Counted from the stretch's first letter, positions 7,254 to 15,992 are shown. The stretch is 53,033 nt of DNA from Clostridia bacterium (GCA_017484085.1 JAFUTW010000008.1:1-53033), one strand, 5' to 3'. Program-made: numbers and translations. The notes: generated from the sequence alone by a model not told the origin.

Positions 7254-9653
7254 TTGGAACTTCTAAAAGCGTTGAAAGAGCAGCACAAAGACTGTTCGGG
7301 CTGCGGCGCGTGCGTGAACGCCTGCGGGACGGGGGCCCTTGGCATGGAGCCGGATCCCCGCGGGTTTCTGTATCCCGCGGTAAAGCAGGCGCTTTGCGTG
7401 GAATGCGGCAGGTGCAGAAGCGTGTGCCCCAAGCTGAGCGGGCTGCCCGGGAATACAGCAGAGCCGTCCTGCTTTGCCCTGTGGGCGCAGGACGATGTCC
7501 GCGACGCATCCTCCTCCGGCGGGGTTTTCACGCTGCTGGCGGAGGAAGTGCTTCGAAGGGGCGGCGTCGTCTGCGGTGTCGTACTCAATGAGGCGCACAA
7601 AGCGGTCCATGCGATGGCCGAGAACGCCGAAGCCCTGGCGGCGATGCGCAAGAGCAAGTACATGCAGAGCGACACGGGCGACATTTACCGGAGACTCCGA
7701 AAGGAACTGAAGGCGGGCCGGACGGCGCTGTTCACCGGCTGCCCCTGTCAGGTGGCCGCGGCGCGGAGCTATTGCAGGGACTGCGATGAAAACCTCTACC
7801 TGGCGGATATCTTCTGCACCGGCGTCGCTTCCGCTAAGGAGTGGAGCGAGTACCTTGACAGCGTTGCACCTGCAGAGCAGGTCGAAGCGGTGGATTTCCG
7901 CGACAACCGGTACGGCTGGCACTGCGACACGCTGACCCTCAGGATGAAGGACGGATACGAGAAGCACATCCCGGTGGACCGATACACATACGGAAAGGGG
8001 CTTTTCAGCCACCTGACGACGAGAGACGGCTGTGAAAACTGCGAATTCAGCGGCCTTGCAAGACAGGGAGACCTGTCCATCGGCGACTTCTGGGGCGTTT
8101 CCGAGTATGACCGCACGCTGAACGACGGCCGGGGGACGTCCGTCGTCCTCTGCAACAGTGAGAAAGGACGGCAGCTGCTGGAGGCAGTCCGGGAAAGGGC
8201 AAAGCTGCTTCGCGAGGTCCCGCTTTCGGCGACGGTCGGAAAAAACCGCCTGAAAGCAAAGACGAAGACACACCCGGCACATGAGCGGTTCAAAACGCTG
8301 TACCCGGGACACCCGTTCAGTCAGGCGGTGGAGGATGCGCTCGAAAACCGCTACGACATCGGGCTGGTATCCATCTTTTCCTGCCAGAACTATGGCGGAC
8401 AGCTGACACAGTATTGCCTGAAGCATGCACTCAACGATATGGGCTATTCCGTTCTCATGATCGGAACGGTATTCCGCAGCCGAGAGCGGAACAAGAAGAG
8501 GATGCTGTTTGAAAAACCGCCCTATACCGATGACGAGATCGCCGAAGTACTGACAGAAGATGATCGCGCAGCGCTGAACGATCGGTGCAGGACATTCGTC
8601 GTCGGCTCGGATCAGATGTTCAACCGGGAGATCCTGGACGTCATCGGTACGATGGTAACGCTGGACTTTGCGGACGGCAGAAGGCCCAAGATCGCTTATG
8701 CCGCTTCCTTCGGCCACGACTATTTCAACGGAACGGAATACCAGCGCGCCTACCTGTCCAATATGCTGCCGAAGTTTGATGCATTTTCCGTGCGCGAGTC
8801 CAGCGCCGTTGATTTGTGCAAAAGGGATTTCGGCTTTGACAAAGCGGTTCACGTGCTGGATCCGGTGTTCCTGATGCGTATGGAAGACTATCACCGTTTG
8901 GCGGATGTCTTCCGGATGGAAATGCCGCAGGAACCCTATCTGTTCGGGTACATCCTCAATCCGGCCGGCAAGGAGCCGATGCTGGACTTTCTGACAGCGC
9001 GGCTTCAGATGAAGCAGCAGTCCGTTCCGGATCTGGTCTATAAGGGAACGAAGGATATCACAAAGGCTTATCCGTTCTACACGGACAATAAACCGAGGCT
9101 TGAAAAGTGGCTGGCCTACTTCCGCCACTCTGCCTTCGTCTTCACGGATTCCTTCCACGGCACGTGCATGGCGCTGCGCTTTCACAAGGAGTTCATCAGC
9201 TTCTATGATGAGCGCAGGGGGAACGCCAGGCTGATCAGCATCTTAAAGCCGCTGGGCCTGGAGGACAGGATCGTCTCCTCCAGAGAAGAACTGGAAGAGC
9301 GGATGAGCAGCCTGAAGCCGATCGACTGGGAAAAGGTGGATGCTTACCTGGATGCGGAGATCACGCGCTGCAAGACGTGGCTGAGGGACGCCATCGAAAG
9401 GCCGATCCATGAAAAGCGGCCGCTCACGGATTACGATATCCTGATGGGCAAGTACCGGGAACTGCAAAAGCAGTCACAGCAGATGCAGGACCGCCTGCTC
9501 GCACTGGAACAGAAAGAAGAGAACCGGGCGACGGCAAGGCTCCGCAGACGAGTCGGCAAGGGTATCCGCTCTCTGCAAAACAACGGTTTCCTGGAAACGG
9601 GGAAGAAGACAACCCGCTATATCGCAAAGCGGCTGTTTGGCGGCAAACGATAA
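7254..9653 (+). CDS. Coenzyme F420 hydrogenase beta-like / polysaccharide pyruvyl transferase fusion
   Basis: A 799-residue fusion. The N-terminus has two ferredoxin motifs (CSGCGACVNAC and CVECGRCRSVCP), then an FrhB/FdhB flavin-Fe-S region with the conserved SSSGG, TGCPCQVAA and GDLSIGDFWG blocks up to about residue 380. From about residue 385 (DIGLVSIFSCQNYGGQLT) to 690 it is a polysaccharide pyruvyl transferase with the FVVGSDQMFN and FTDSFHGTCM motifs. The last 60 residues are basic with a short coiled coil. Such fusions occur in capsule clusters, where they add or reduce pyruvyl groups on sugars. TTG at 7254 is preferred: AGAGGG lies 7 nt upstream, and the in-frame ATG at 7200 is inside the -10 box. 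No glycan cluster surrounds it. Confidence 0.88.
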   Translation: MELLKALKEQHKDCSGCGACVNACGTGALGMEPDPRGFLYPAVKQALCVECGRCRSVCPKLSGLPGNTAEPSCFALWAQDDVRDASSSGGVFTLLAEEVLRRGGVVCGVVLNEAHKAVHAMAENAEALAAMRKSKYMQSDTGDIYRRLRKELKAGRTALFTGCPCQVAAARSYCRDCDENLYLADIFCTGVASAKEWSEYLDSVAPAEQVEAVDFRDNRYGWHCDTLTLRMKDGYEKHIPVDRYTYGKGLFSHLTTRDGCENCEFSGLARQGDLSIGDFWGVSEYDRTLNDGRGTSVVLCNSEKGRQLLEAVRERAKLLREVPLSATVGKNRLKAKTKTHPAHERFKTLYPGHPFSQAVEDALENRYDIGLVSIFSCQNYGGQLTQYCLKHALNDMGYSVLMIGTVFRSRERNKKRMLFEKPPYTDDEIAEVLTEDDRAALNDRCRTFVVGSDQMFNREILDVIGTMVTLDFADGRRPKIAYAASFGHDYFNGTEYQRAYLSNMLPKFDAFSVRESSAVDLCKRDFGFDKAVHVLDPVFLMRMEDYHRLADVFRMEMPQEPYLFGYILNPAGKEPMLDFLTARLQMKQQSVPDLVYKGTKDITKAYPFYTDNKPRLEKWLAYFRHSAFVFTDSFHGTCMALRFHKEFISFYDERRGNARLISILKPLGLEDRIVSSREELEERMSSLKPIDWEKVDAYLDAEITRCKTWLRDAIERPIHEKRPLTDYDILMGKYRELQKQSQQMQDRLLALEQKEENRATARLRRRVGKGIRSLQNNGFLETGKKTTRYIAKRLFGGKR

Positions 9654-9668
9654 GCGCGGCAGCAGACC

Positions 9669-9702
9669 AAAAAAGCACCATCCGAAGCAGGATGGTGCTT
9701 TT
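9669..9702. terminator. Bidirectional terminator between convergent genes
   Basis: A stem of about 13 bp (AAAAGCACCATCC and complement) with a 6-nt loop, with T runs on both strands. It ends the plus-strand fusion gene and the minus-strand queT gene. Confidence 0.9.
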
Positions 9703-9727
9703 GGCTGTTGGTGTTTCAGTCGGACCT

Positions 9728-10219
9728 TCAGTCCGTGATCACTCCGTCGGGCAGCTTCTTCAGCACGCCGATGAGCAGGGGCCCAACGATAAAGCAGGCG
9801 ACGGCTTCGCCGATGGCGACGGTCAGCATGCACAGCGGCAGAGCCATTTCGGGAGCGTAGCAGTAATGCACGACCGCGCCGACGATGAGGCCGTTGGCGA
9901 TGACGGGCATCGCGGCGGCGAGCCAGAAGCGGCTGCGCAGGCGGCGCGTGCACACAGCGGCCAGCAGGGTCGCGAGGGTGCCGAAGACGATATCGGGCAG
10001 CATGCTGCCGCCCAGGATGTTGGCCAGCAGGCAGCCGAGGGTAACGCCGGGAACGGCTTCCGCCATCAGGATAGGCAGCAGGGTCAGCGCCTCGGAGAAG
10101 CGGATCTGGATGGCACCGTAGCTGATGGGCTGCAGCACAAGGGTGAGCACCGCGTAGATGGCGGCGATGACGGCGCCGCAGACCAGGCGGCGGGTGGACA
10201 GGGATGTCGAGTTGTTCAC
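9728..10219 (-). CDS. queT: QueT family queuosine-precursor ECF transporter S component
   Basis: Membrane substrate-binding subunit of an energy-coupling-factor transporter, 163 residues with five to six helices. The segment PISYGAIQIRFSEALTLLP and the block DIVFGTLATLLAA are characteristic of QueT, which imports queuine or preQ1-type tRNA precursors. The start is a GTG at 10219 with AGGAGG 9 nt upstream; longer frames run through the riboswitch and are not credible. The leader carries a preQ1-I aptamer, which independently supports the substrate. The shared ECF ATPases and T component must be elsewhere in the genome. Confidence 0.93.
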   Translation of the reverse strand: MNNSTSLSTRRLVCGAVIAAIYAVLTLVLQPISYGAIQIRFSEALTLLPILMAEAVPGVTLGCLLANILGGSMLPDIVFGTLATLLAAVCTRRLRSRFWLAAAMPVIANGLIVGAVVHYCYAPEMALPLCMLTVAIGEAVACFIVGPLLIGVLKKLPDGVITD

Positions 10220-10265
10220 TGGGGGAATCCTCCTTTGTCGTTTTGCCATGCTGCAAAACAACAGG

Positions 10266-10291
10266 CGCCGCGCATGAAACCATGCGCGGCG
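10266..10291 (-). promoter_or_regulatory. Second hairpin in the queT leader
   Basis: A perfect 11-bp stem (CGCCGCGCATG and complement) with a GTTT loop, directly after the riboswitch terminator and before a weaker GTTTTGC/GCAAAAC hairpin that abuts the ribosome site. No T run follows on the minus strand, so it is not a simple terminator. Confidence 0.6.
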
Positions 10292-10292
10292 T

Positions 10293-10316
10293 AAAAAAGC
10301 GGCCGAGACCGCTCTT
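10293..10316 (-). terminator. Riboswitch-linked terminator in the queT leader
   Basis: Minus-strand hairpin GAGCGG/CCGCTT followed by six T residues, preceded by a GGGGCGC-TTG-type stem, about 25-45 nt after the preQ1 aptamer. It is the likely off-switch when preQ1 is bound. Confidence 0.7.
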
Positions 10317-10339
10317 TTGGGGCGCAATGCGCCCCGGCC

Positions 10340-10380
10340 CGTAGTTTTGTTTAAGGACTGGATGGTTTCGAACAGTCCGG
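10340..10380 (-). promoter_or_regulatory. PreQ1-I riboswitch aptamer
   Basis: Stem GGACTG/CAGTCC encloses the 12-nt loop TTCGAAACCATC and is followed by the A-rich tail TTAAACAAAACTACGG. This is the layout of the small preQ1-I pseudoknot: the tail pairs with the loop and the UUC of the loop matches the consensus. The tail is nearly the same as that of the Thermoanaerobacter tengcongensis aptamer. It begins about 20 nt after the -10 box and regulates queT. Confidence 0.88.
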
Positions 10381-10397
10381 CGCAAGCGCCGCGGAGG

Positions 10398-10426
10398 ATT
10401 ATATCACGCCGAAGCGCAAAAGACAA
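10398..10426 (-). promoter_or_regulatory. queT promoter
   Basis: Minus strand TTGTCT, 17-nt spacer, TATAAT with an extended -10 TGA. Transcription starts just before the preQ1 aptamer and gives a leader of about 170 nt. Confidence 0.85.
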
Positions 10427-10455
10427 CCATCCGGGACAACAAAGAAGGGACGGAG

Positions 10456-13452
10456 TCAGCGGCCCTCTTCCTTGTTGTCAAAGGGACGGAGGACGCTGTC
10501 ATACAGCTGTGCGTTGTCTTCAATGGCGCTGCGGCTGCCTGCGGTGGAACGGACGCCGCGCTGCGCAAGGACTTCATAGAAGGAAGCGGCGCGCTCCACG
10601 GTTTCCGGCGTGACGGACTTAAGCTCCCGCATGGCTGTCAGGGCCCTGTCCTGGGCCTTTCCCTGCAGCGCGTTTACAATGGCGGAGACGGCGCCGCTCA
10701 GCTCTCCGGAAGGCATCGCGTAGCCCGAGTAGGAGGAGAGGATATAGCCGTCCAGCGTCTTCTGGTCGGGCGCGAGATCACGGATGAGCTGCGGCAGGGA
10801 CTCGTAAACCTCGAATGTCTGACGGACATTCGGGTCACGGTAGGAAACAATATAAATTCCCTCGTCTTCCATCGCGGAATGCATGACGCCGTACGCGCCG
10901 TAGCGGTCGCGCAGGATGGGATAGAGGAAGGCATCCGAGACCAGCGAGGTGACCGCGTCCAGGCTTCCGTCATGCCCGATGCCGAGCGTCTTGTAATCGG
11001 CATAGAGGCAGTTGTACTGCACGCTGCTGTCGAAGACGACGGCTTCCCGGGCTGCCGGTGCGGGCAGGCTGACCGGCAGGGACGGCGCATCGGAGAGCGG
11101 CAGGGAGGCCATGAAAGCATCCGCGAGGGGACGGTTGACGGAAACGGCCTCCTCGCTGCCGGCAAAGGCGGAGACGGCGTGTCCGCGCGCGAGGATCAGG
11201 GAACGCACGCGCTCCAGACTGTCGCGCACCTTGGCCGGGTCTTCGCGGATGAGCGTTTCGGCCTCCTCCAGGAAACGGTAATAATCGAAGCCGTTCGCGT
11301 ATGTGTGATACCGCATGCCTTCGCTTGTGACGGCAACGGCGCGGTAGAGCAACTGCGTGTAGATGCCGCCGGTAAGGGCCGTCTTGAGCGCGGCCTTTTT
11401 GCGGCTGATGAGGTCCGCAAGACGGGCCTCGTCGGTGAAATCGCTGCGCGTCAGGATCTCATCGATCAGCCGGTAGCCCTCCTCCAGGTCTTCCTGCAGC
11501 GCGGTCCAGCTGACGCGCAGATACGGGTGGAAGCTGTCGCCGTCATCCAGCGTGTTCAGGCGGATGTTTCCGTCATAGAGATAGCGCGTCTGCAGGGTCG
11601 TCAGTTCTTCCCAGGTGTGTTCCGGGGTGTCGACCTCACCCGCAAGGTCGATGAACAGGCGCATCCAGTGGAGATCCTCGGCCGGGACACGCGTGGTATC
11701 GAAGAAGAGCTGTACGCTTCCCAGGCCTTCTACGCCGGTTATCACGTCCATGCGGCGCACGCCGTCTTCGCCCTGTACGTCCGCCACATCCCAGGTCCGC
11801 ACTTCCTCCGGCAGGGAGGAAACGGTGACGGCCTGCAGCTTTTCAACAAGCGCGGCGGTGTCGTCGCTTTGCGGCGCAGTGCGGGAGGCGGCGACGAGCG
11901 CGTCGATCTCCTCCCGGCTCATGGAGGCCTTGACGGCCTGCAGCTGCTCTTCTAGCGCGGCGTCTTTTTTCTCTTTGGCGCCTGCATCCGGGAAGGTAAC
12001 GACGGTGGCTGTCAGATCGCTGTCCACCAGGTACTCGGAGAGCAGCGCCTGGTATTCACCGGCCTCATGCCACTGTGTGATCTGCTCAAGCGATTCCACG
12101 TCGTCCAGATAGGCAAAGGGATCGCCGGTGATGCTGTAGTTGAAGGCCAGAGAAGGGATGATGCCCGTGCCGATCGCCGTTTCATCCGAGATGAGGCGGC
12201 TGGAAAGGGAAATGCTGGCGGCGGTCGCCTCGATGAAGTCGCTGGCAAAGCCGTCCTTCGCAAGCGAACGGAGGCTGTCCCGGACGGTCTTCACGAACAC
12301 GTCCCTGTCCTGCGGATTGACACTGCCCGCGCTGAAGGTCAATGCGTCATCGGGCGCGAGGGCGGACAGACTGACCGATAAGGCAGCAGACGGCAGCGCT
12401 TTGCGGACAGCCTGTGCCAGCGGGGAGGCGGAAGAGCCCAGCAGGCTGGCGAGCGTATCCATCATGCGTTCCCGCTGAGGATCCTCCCTGAGACCCGGGC
12501 AGACGACGGCATAGCCGACGACAGAGGCGTTTGCGGTGTTGGAGCCGGTTTCAACGGGGAAGGCCACCTCTTTTTCCACGGCGGCGGTGATGGGTGTGTA
12601 TCCCTTGTCTTCAAAGGTGAATGTGCGGGCCTCGTAGGGACTGAAAGCCTCGTCCAGCAGCGTCAGGAAGGCTGCGTAGTCCTCGAACTTGCCGTAGAGG
12701 TAAGCCATGCAGTTGGAGGGATGGTAGTAGAGGTCGTGAAAGGCGCGCAGCGACTCGAAGGTCATCTCAGGGATGGCATCCGGATCCCCGCCGTGGTTGA
12801 ACCCGGCTGCGGAGCCGGGGAATGCGGCGCGCAGCAGTTCCTGGGAGGCGGTGCGCTGAAGGGTCATCGCGCCCTTCATTTCACTGTAAACCGTGCCCTC
12901 CATGGTCAGTTTGCCGTCCGGCTGATCCAGCCGGTAGCGCCAGGCCTCCTGCCGGTAGATGCTCTCGTCGGTCAGGATCATGGGGTGCAGGCAGCTGTCC
13001 GTGTAGTAATCCGCATAGCGCAGCAGCTGCTCTTCGGAAAGCGAGGCGACGGGATAGGTGGTCATCGTCGGGTAGGTGGAGGCGTTCATGTACGTGTTAT
13101 AGGTCTGGTAGCTGAGGTTGAAGAAGAGATCCTTGGAGGGGTACTTCGCGCTGCCGGCGAGGGTGGCATGCTCGAAGACGTGCGGAAGGCCGGTGTTGTC
13201 CACCGGGCGTGTCAGGAAAGTGAGATCGAAGACGCGGTTGACGTCCTCATTGGCGATATAGGTGAGCATCGCGCCGGTTTTCTGATGGCGGAAAAGAACG
13301 GCGGTGGCGCCGACGAGCCGGAACGGACGGACCTGGATGACCTGAAAGCCGGAGATGATGTCTCCGACCCCGGGCAGCGCGCCTTCGGCGGATGCGGTGA
13401 CAGAGAAAAGCAGCATGAAGACCAGCGCGAGGGAGAAGATGAGTGTTTTCAT
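10456..13452 (-). CDS. Secreted M16C (presequence-protease/Cym1-like) zinc metalloprotease
   Basis: A 998-residue insulinase-family peptidase of the M16C type, which digests peptides in a closed two-lobed chamber. The inverted zinc motif HVFEH is at residues 91-95 and a distal glutamate lies in the EGTVYSEMKGAM block (about 186-191). The C-terminal half (from about 560) is the usual inactive second lobe with a conserved arginine/tyrosine region. Unlike cytosolic relatives it begins with a signal peptide (MKTLIF, ending ASA-EG). The ATG at 13452 has GGAGG upstream; the frame extends 270 nt further but this would bury the signal peptide. It follows a GNAT gene by 49 nt on the same strand. Probable role: degradation of peptides outside the membrane. 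Confidence 0.9.
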   Translation of the reverse strand: MKTLIFSLALVFMLLFSVTASAEGALPGVGDIISGFQVIQVRPFRLVGATAVLFRHQKTGAMLTYIANEDVNRVFDLTFLTRPVDNTGLPHVFEHATLAGSAKYPSKDLFFNLSYQTYNTYMNASTYPTMTTYPVASLSEEQLLRYADYYTDSCLHPMILTDESIYRQEAWRYRLDQPDGKLTMEGTVYSEMKGAMTLQRTASQELLRAAFPGSAAGFNHGGDPDAIPEMTFESLRAFHDLYYHPSNCMAYLYGKFEDYAAFLTLLDEAFSPYEARTFTFEDKGYTPITAAVEKEVAFPVETGSNTANASVVGYAVVCPGLREDPQRERMMDTLASLLGSSASPLAQAVRKALPSAALSVSLSALAPDDALTFSAGSVNPQDRDVFVKTVRDSLRSLAKDGFASDFIEATAASISLSSRLISDETAIGTGIIPSLAFNYSITGDPFAYLDDVESLEQITQWHEAGEYQALLSEYLVDSDLTATVVTFPDAGAKEKKDAALEEQLQAVKASMSREEIDALVAASRTAPQSDDTAALVEKLQAVTVSSLPEEVRTWDVADVQGEDGVRRMDVITGVEGLGSVQLFFDTTRVPAEDLHWMRLFIDLAGEVDTPEHTWEELTTLQTRYLYDGNIRLNTLDDGDSFHPYLRVSWTALQEDLEEGYRLIDEILTRSDFTDEARLADLISRKKAALKTALTGGIYTQLLYRAVAVTSEGMRYHTYANGFDYYRFLEEAETLIREDPAKVRDSLERVRSLILARGHAVSAFAGSEEAVSVNRPLADAFMASLPLSDAPSLPVSLPAPAAREAVVFDSSVQYNCLYADYKTLGIGHDGSLDAVTSLVSDAFLYPILRDRYGAYGVMHSAMEDEGIYIVSYRDPNVRQTFEVYESLPQLIRDLAPDQKTLDGYILSSYSGYAMPSGELSGAVSAIVNALQGKAQDRALTAMRELKSVTPETVERAASFYEVLAQRGVRSTAGSRSAIEDNAQLYDSVLRPFDNKEEGR

Positions 13453-13501
13453 GGACGACCTCCGTTTTAAAATGGTGTTGTTCCCGAAGGGCTGTTTCCG
13501 A

Positions 13502-13972
13502 TCAGCGGGGAAGAGGGGCTGCGGACCTCTCCAGCAGGATGACGGTTTCAGTCGTGCCGGGCTGGATACGGTGCGCGCCTGTCGGCTCAAAGCCGTTACG
13601 GCGGTAAAAGCGGATCGCCCGTAGGTTCTTTTCCAAAACCCAGAGCCTTCGGCAGCCCTTCTTCTCCGCGGCAAAGCGGAGCAGCCGGGCGCCGATCCCG
13701 CATCCGGTGAAGAAGGGTTCCACATAGAGCTCGCGGACCTCGTCGCCCTCGATGCAAACGAGCCCCTTCACGATGCCGTCGTCGTAGACCCAGTAACGGT
13801 GCAGGACAGCCGGATCCTGCAGAAGCGACTGGGCGAGGGGGCAGACCTGCATCTCCCCGAAGGAGACGAGGTCGTTTTCAAAGATCGCGCGGTAATTGAC
13901 GCGCTTTGAGAAGATGAGGATTTCCGCAATGCGGGATACGTCGCCCTCTGAAGCCTGCCTGATGTTTTCCAT
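13502..13972 (-). CDS. GNAT family N-acetyltransferase
   Basis: A 156-residue single-domain acetyltransferase. Motif A is visible as VEPFFTGCGIGARLL (the Q/R-x-x-G-x-G/A acetyl-CoA loop, here G-CGIG-A), followed by the C-terminal WVLEKNLRAIRFYRRNGF block typical of GNAT motif B. The substrate (amine, peptide N-terminus or small molecule) is unknown. It is transcribed from an extended -10 promoter divergent from nth and may be cotranscribed with the protease gene. Confidence 0.88.
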   Translation of the reverse strand: MENIRQASEGDVSRIAEILIFSKRVNYRAIFENDLVSFGEMQVCPLAQSLLQDPAVLHRYWVYDDGIVKGLVCIEGDEVRELYVEPFFTGCGIGARLLRFAAEKKGCRRLWVLEKNLRAIRFYRRNGFEPTGAHRIQPGTTETVILLERSAAPLPR

Positions 13973-14004
13973 GCATCCTCCGCGTAAACAGGGATTTGAA
14001 CGAT

Positions 14005-14013
14005 ATTATAACA
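14005..14013 (-). promoter_or_regulatory. GNAT gene promoter (extended -10)
   Basis: Minus strand TGT-TATAAT 33 nt upstream of the GNAT start; the -35 is poor. It is divergent from the nth promoter. Confidence 0.6.
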
Positions 14014-14051
14014 CGCAACGCTTCCGGGCGACAGGGGGTAAATGCCTGTTC

Positions 14052-14080
14052 TTGAAAAGCGCGAAAGGGAAGGGTATAAT
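14052..14080 (+). promoter_or_regulatory. nth promoter
   Basis: TTGAAA, 17-nt spacer, TATAAT. The -10 ends 27 nt before the chosen nth start and excludes the upstream ATG at 14042. Confidence 0.85.
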
Positions 14081-14107
14081 GCTGTAAAACAGCCTGGGAG
14101 GGATTGC

Positions 14108-14737
14108 ATGACACGCAAGGAAAAGAACCGCCGGATACTGGAGGAACTGGAACGGCTGTATCCGGAAGCCAGACCCGCCCTGCATTTTGACAGCCCGTGG
14201 CAGCTGCTGGTTGCGGTCATCCTCTCGGCGCAGTGCACGGACGTGAAGGTGAACGGGGTGACGCCGGCGCTCTTCGCGGCGTATCCCACGCCGGAGGCGA
14301 TGGCGGCGGCACAGCCGGAAGAGATCGAAGCATACATCCGCACCTGCGGTCTCTATCACGCCAAAGCGAAGAACATCGTCCGAACCGCGCAGATCCTATG
14401 CGAGCGCTTCGGCGGGGAGGTGCCGGCTGATCATGATAAGCTGGAGTCCCTGCCCGGCGTGGGGAGAAAGACGGCCAACGTGGTAATGTCCTGCGCATTC
14501 GGCGCGGATGCCATCGCGGTGGATACGCACGTCTTCCGCGTCACCAACCGGCTGGGCTTGGCTGACGCGCCGGACGTGCTGGAAACCGAAATGCAGCTGA
14601 TGCGGGCCATCCCCAAGAAGAAGTGGAGCCGCGCGCACCACTGGCTCATCTATCACGGCAGGCAGGTGTGCCACGCGAGAAAGCCGTCGTGTGACCAGTG
14701 TACGCTGGCCCCCTGGTGCAAATACTTGGGGAACTGA
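14108..14737 (+). CDS. nth: Endonuclease III (DNA glycosylase/AP lyase)
   Basis: Base-excision repair enzyme that removes oxidised pyrimidines and cuts the abasic site; 209 residues, like E. coli Nth (211). The helix-hairpin-helix LPGVGRKTANVV carries catalytic Lys121, followed by Asp139 in VDTHVFRV. The C-terminal iron-sulfur loop has the exact C-x6-C-x2-C-x5-C spacing (CHARKPSCDQCTLAPWC). The ATG at 14108 has GGGAGGG upstream and lies downstream of the promoter, which rules out the longer frame. It appears to be monocistronic; the next gene starts 109 nt later. Confidence 0.96.
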   Translation: MTRKEKNRRILEELERLYPEARPALHFDSPWQLLVAVILSAQCTDVKVNGVTPALFAAYPTPEAMAAAQPEEIEAYIRTCGLYHAKAKNIVRTAQILCERFGGEVPADHDKLESLPGVGRKTANVVMSCAFGADAIAVDTHVFRVTNRLGLADAPDVLETEMQLMRAIPKKKWSRAHHWLIYHGRQVCHARKPSCDQCTLAPWCKYLGN

Positions 14738-14846
14738 CCCGAGAGGGGCACAGGACGATAAAAAGATGATCAGCCGGAAGACCGGGCCCCATGATGCCCG
14801 TGCCGAGTTGAAATAGCGACAGCAGAGAGGAAACACACCTGAATCC

Positions 14847-15992
14847 ATGTTCAACCATCACGATATTACCCGTGACGCCTGCATGCTGCACGGCCCCTTG
14901 GCCCACCGCGGCTACGACTGGTGGTGGCACTCCTTTACAGCCCAGGATGCAAAGACCGGTGAGGACAAGCCCTTTTTTATTGAGTTTTTTGTTTGCAATC
15001 CGGCACTGACAGAGGACCGGCCTGTTCTGGGGCAGCTCCCGGAGAATCAGGCTGCGGGCAAAAAACCTTCCTATCTTATGGTAAAAGCAGGCACATGGGG
15101 TGAAGATGCCTGCCAGCTGCACCGTTTCTTCGCCTGGAAGGATGTCAGCCTGCACGGCGACGCGCCGTACCGGATCGAAGCGGCTGACTGTCTCGCCTGC
15201 GAGACGGAGCTGCGGGGCAGCGTGACCATCTCACCGGAGGAAGCCGCCGCGCACCCGGAATGGATGTGCGATGCAGGGGAAATGACCTGGGATCTTGCGA
15301 TCGACAAGCAGATCGCCTTTAATGTGGGCTACGGGGCCAGCAAGCCCCTGCGGGATGCGGAGGCCTTCGCCATGTACTGGCATGCAGAAGGCATGAAGAG
15401 CGCCTACAGCGGGACCGTTACGTTCAACGGAAAGCGTTACACGGTCACGCCGGATAAGAGCTACGGCTATGCAGACAAGAACTGGGGCAGGGATTTCACC
15501 ACGCCGTGGGTCTGGCTGTCTTCCAATTGCCTGGTCAGCCGAAAGACCGGCCGGCAGCTTTGCAACAGTGTCTTTGACATTGGCGGCGGCAGGCCGAAGA
15601 TCTACTTTGTGCCGCTGGATCGACGGCTGCTGGGCGTGTTCTATTATGAAGGCAGGGAATACGACTTCAATTTCTCCAAGCTCCATCTGATGGTGAAAAC
15701 CGATTTTTCTTTCGAAGAGTTTGAAGACGAAGTCGTATGGCACGTGCGGCAGGAGAATATCCATGCCGCCATGGAGACAGAAGTGCACTGCCTGAAGAAG
15801 GACATGCTGCTGATCCATTATGAAGCGCCGGACGGCACCAGGCGCCATAATCGCCTGTGGAACGGCGGCAACGGCCGGGGCGTTGTCAGGCTGTATGACC
15901 GGAAGGACGGGCAGATGGTCCTGACGGATGAAATAGAAGCTACTCACATCGGCTGTGAGTATGGCGAATATGACCATGAAGAGCCTTATTGA
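14847..15992 (+). CDS. Tocopherol-cyclase-like family protein
   Basis: A 381-residue soluble protein with no signal peptide. It has the tocopherol-cyclase-like signatures: an early GYDWWWHSF block, WHAEGMKSAYSG, and above all YADKNWGRDFTTPWVWLSS, corresponding to the conserved E/DKNWG...P..W motif of that family, plus a late H-x-R-LWNGGN-G segment. In plants and cyanobacteria the family closes the chromanol ring of vitamin E, but a fermentative clostridium is not expected to make tocopherol, so the bacterial role is unknown; a lipocalin-like lipid-binding or isomerase function is possible. The ribosome site is weak. The next gene overlaps or follows closely. Confidence 0.75.
   Translation: MFNHHDITRDACMLHGPLAHRGYDWWWHSFTAQDAKTGEDKPFFIEFFVCNPALTEDRPVLGQLPENQAAGKKPSYLMVKAGTWGEDACQLHRFFAWKDVSLHGDAPYRIEAADCLACETELRGSVTISPEEAAAHPEWMCDAGEMTWDLAIDKQIAFNVGYGASKPLRDAEAFAMYWHAEGMKSAYSGTVTFNGKRYTVTPDKSYGYADKNWGRDFTTPWVWLSSNCLVSRKTGRQLCNSVFDIGGGRPKIYFVPLDRRLLGVFYYEGREYDFNFSKLHLMVKTDFSFEEFEDEVVWHVRQENIHAAMETEVHCLKKDMLLIHYEAPDGTRRHNRLWNGGNGRGVVRLYDRKDGQMVLTDEIEATHIGCEYGEYDHEEPY

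Noticed and set aside
7263-9185. 640-codon minus-strand frame opposite the pyruvyl-transferase fusion
   Set aside because: The opposite frame holds clear ferredoxin and transferase motifs with a promoter and terminator; this frame has none.
10266-10291. Perfect 11-bp hairpin as the main queT terminator
   Set aside because: No T run follows it on the minus strand; the terminator with six T residues directly before it fits better.
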